Source: an uncultured Lachnospiraceae bacterium (lineage in GTDB: Bacteria > Bacillota > Clostridia > Lachnospirales > Lachnospiraceae). From it: DNA of 62,703 nt. The stretch lies in contig CAJUQZ010000005.1 of assembly GCA_910588755.1 (NCBI GenBank), forward strand, positions 1 to 62,703. The letters are read 5' to 3'. The notes beneath the pieces are model-generated. The model saw nothing but the letters and a program-made list of their open reading frames with translations, searched no databases and was not told the DNA's origin. Position numbers and translations under genes: made by a program. Positions 60,899 through 62,703 of the stretch are shown here, piece by piece; position 1 is the first letter of the stretch, and the number at the start of each line of letters is the position of its first letter.

Positions 60899-62703
60899 CT
60901 ATCTGCCTCCCGCGCTTCCGAACAGCTTTTCCTTATATTCTGGTGCATGAACCATCAGGTTATAACGCTCATTTCCGCATTTATACAGGCATACGCCCCG
61001 CTGCGGGTAACGGATCAGGTTGTATTCGCTCTGCTCCAGCTGCAGGGTGTCGATGTAAAATTTTGCATCAATGTTGCCGGCGTTGAACAGGAACGCATGG
61101 GTCGGAATGGAGAACAGCGGTTTGGTATACTCCCGGATACCGTCTATATTGAAGTCTTCAAGGTTCTGGCTGGCAAGTATGACTGCGCTTTCTTTCTTAC
61201 GCACACGTTTCATAAAGTTGCGGATATACTCCACCGCCGTCAGGTTCGTCAGAAACAGATAAAACTCATCGATGCTGGCCGCCGTATGACCGTTTGTCAG
61301 AAGCTCATTGGACATGTAGGAAAGAATGTTGAACAGCATGGCGTCCTTGACATTCCGGCTCGCCTGCAGCAGCCCTTTTACCCCGAATGTCAGGAAACTG
61401 CTGTCCGTGATGTTGGTATGCCCGTTGAAAAATTTGGACTCCGCCCCTTTGCACATGGAGTGGAGTCCCAGACATATTTCCTGTAACAGTTCCGCCGTAT
61501 ACAAATGTTTTTTCTTGGCATCGTAGTATTTGTATTCCTCCTCCATCAGCTCATACAAATCTGAAAGCATGGGATAGTCTTCCGGTCTCAGTTTGGAAAA
61601 ATCCATGTCATCGCGGATATCCCATTTTTCATACAGCTTCGCCAGCATAATCTCTATGGTGTCAATCTGGCTGTCCGTAAAGTTCTTATACGTCCTGAAA
61701 AAATCCTTCAGGAAGGAAATGTGCTGGCTGAGTTTTGAACAGCAGCGGAACGCATACGGCGCTTCGGTATCCTCCGGGCTGCCGTTTTCATCCCATGTCT
61801 TCGGTTCCAGAACGTTGATCATGTACTCCCCGCTCATCAGATCTACAAAACAGCCGCCGAGATTGTCTGTCAGGTCAATGTACTCATGTTCCGGGTCAAG
61901 GCAGATGACCTTCATGCCGGACTCCCGCAGGGATGTCAGTATCAGCTTTAACAGGTAGGACTTTCCCTGTCCGGAATTGCCGAGGATCAGGATGTTGGCA
62001 TTGGTCTTGTCGTCCGCCCTCTGGTTAAAATCCACAATGACGTTGCTGCCGAACTTGTCCCTGCCGATATAGAACCCGTTCTGGTCTGTCTTTCCGGAAT
62101 AGTTGAAAGGGAACAGGTTTGCCACACTGGAGGCAGGCAGCGCCCGCTCGAACTGTTCAAGAAAGACATTCCTGCCTGCCGGATGCACGCACAGAAACCC
62201 CTGCTTCTGCCTGAGCAGCAGCTTGTCCACGTTCAGCTTGGAACGGATCAGTTCGGTCAGCACCTCCGTCTGCAGCAGTTTTAATTTTTCCATATCCTGC
62301 GAGGACAGTTCCAGAAACACAGCCGTATGCAGAAGCGGCTCCCTGTTGCGGTGCATGGCAGCGATGATGTTGGTCACATCCTGCAGGTTGCTTGCGGCGG
62401 TCACAGTCTCCTGTAAATTTTCCGTGTTTCCCTGTTTCATGCGGTTTTTGTTTGCCGCGTTGCTGATGATCTTTTTTTCCTCTGCGGGTGTCACCTGTCT
62501 TGTATAGATGCGCAGCGTGACGCCGTCCTTTTCCCCCAGATGGCGCAGGATTGCCTGTTCATCCGTGGCGGTCGGGTACTCCCTGAGCGCCCACACGCTG
62601 CGGTAGGTATTGCCGCAGATGTAATGGTCCGTATAAAACTGGATCACGGACGGGGCGATCATGTCCAGATAGCCTTTCAGCTTCACCTCCCCCGGCGTGG
62701 GGG
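60899..62703 (-). CDS. VirB4-like conjugation ATPase, 5' end outside window
   Basis: At least 600 residues. Walker A in ILGNSGQGKSYLLKL (about residue 230), Walker B in AASIDEFYLFL, and the VirB4-type end YPQRGVCLYKCGNERYNLMVHAPEYKEKLFG. It energises assembly of the mating channel. A GTG at 62686 is possible, but the frame stays open to the window edge and family members are longer, so I treat it as partial. Confidence 0.88.
   Translation of the reverse strand, partial: PTPGEVKLKGYLDMIAPSVIQFYTDHYICGNTYRSVWALREYPTATDEQAILRHLGEKDGVTLRIYTRQVTPAEEKKIISNAANKNRMKQGNTENLQETVTAASNLQDVTNIIAAMHRNREPLLHTAVFLELSSQDMEKLKLLQTEVLTELIRSKLNVDKLLLRQKQGFLCVHPAGRNVFLEQFERALPASSVANLFPFNYSGKTDQNGFYIGRDKFGSNVIVDFNQRADDKTNANILILGNSGQGKSYLLKLILTSLRESGMKVICLDPEHEYIDLTDNLGGCFVDLMSGEYMINVLEPKTWDENGSPEDTEAPYAFRCCSKLSQHISFLKDFFRTYKNFTDSQIDTIEIMLAKLYEKWDIRDDMDFSKLRPEDYPMLSDLYELMEEEYKYYDAKKKHLYTAELLQEICLGLHSMCKGAESKFFNGHTNITDSSFLTFGVKGLLQASRNVKDAMLFNILSYMSNELLTNGHTAASIDEFYLFLTNLTAVEYIRNFMKRVRKKESAVILASQNLEDFNIDGIREYTKPLFSIPTHAFLFNAGNIDAKFYIDTLQLEQSEYNLIRYPQRGVCLYKCGNERYNLMVHAPEYKEKLFGSAGGR

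Overview
The window looks like chromosome from a Gram-positive, flagellated gut Clostridia, most likely Lachnospiraceae. The evidence is strong AGGAGG-type ribosome binding sites, a Lachnospiraceae-like flagellin, an LplA/LplB/LplC-type sugar importer, and conjugative genes of the kind common in that family. Almost everything is on the minus strand. I saw no rRNA, tRNA or CRISPR array.

Region 1 (about 1-12 kb, relatively GC-rich) is resident chromosome: a truncated flagellin gene with a SigD-type promoter, then a sugar locus. The locus holds a GH30 remnant, a lipoprotein binding protein, two permeases, an AraC regulator fragment, a domain-permuted GH3 glycosidase, a LacI regulator with palindromic operators, and a YesN-type response regulator. 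It is decaying. GH30 has an internal deletion. The permease and the AraC gene were fused head to head by a deletion that removed both 5' ends. The response regulator carries a frameshift in a G run.

Region 2 (about 12-22 kb, AT-rich) is an accessory island. It has fragments of a TPR gene and an AAA_4-type gene, a ParB-like protein, and small unknown genes. It also has a 1522-residue STAND NTPase with a predicted N-terminal nuclease, which looks like an antiphage protein. A PemK/MazF-type toxin follows, and just downstream of it lies a short, repeat-containing, structured RNA gene with its own promoter and terminator.

Region 3 (about 21-32 kb) is the recombination and control end of a conjugative element. 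It holds a translationally coupled trio of large serine recombinases, small accessory genes, a sigma-70 region 4 protein, and a complete agr-type quorum-sensing locus (agrD, agrB, agrC, agrA) with an XRE regulator. Near-identical LytTR-type sites precede both agrDB and the sigma-like gene. Quorum sensing may therefore control the element.

Region 4 (about 32-46 kb, very AT-rich) is cargo. A BlaI/BlaR1 pair heads a peptide natural-product cluster of the CLI_3235 type: a six-cysteine precursor, a radical SAM maturase, a TIGR04066-like protein, an acyl-carrier-like protein, a subtilisin-like protease and an ABC exporter. A second operon of secreted or unknown proteins carries the same 37-bp promoter/operator module as blaI, so the two are probably co-regulated.

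Region 5 (46-62.7 kb) is the conjugation module: HTH proteins, VirD4-like coupling protein, TOPRIM/DUF3991 protein, a relaxase carrying Sel1 repeats, an RHH accessory protein, a hairpin-rich candidate oriT, a PAPS-reductase-like enzyme, an NlpC/P60 hydrolase, a gamma-glutamylcyclotransferase with an amidoligase, and a VirB4-like ATPase cut by the window edge. Neither end of the element could be fixed.
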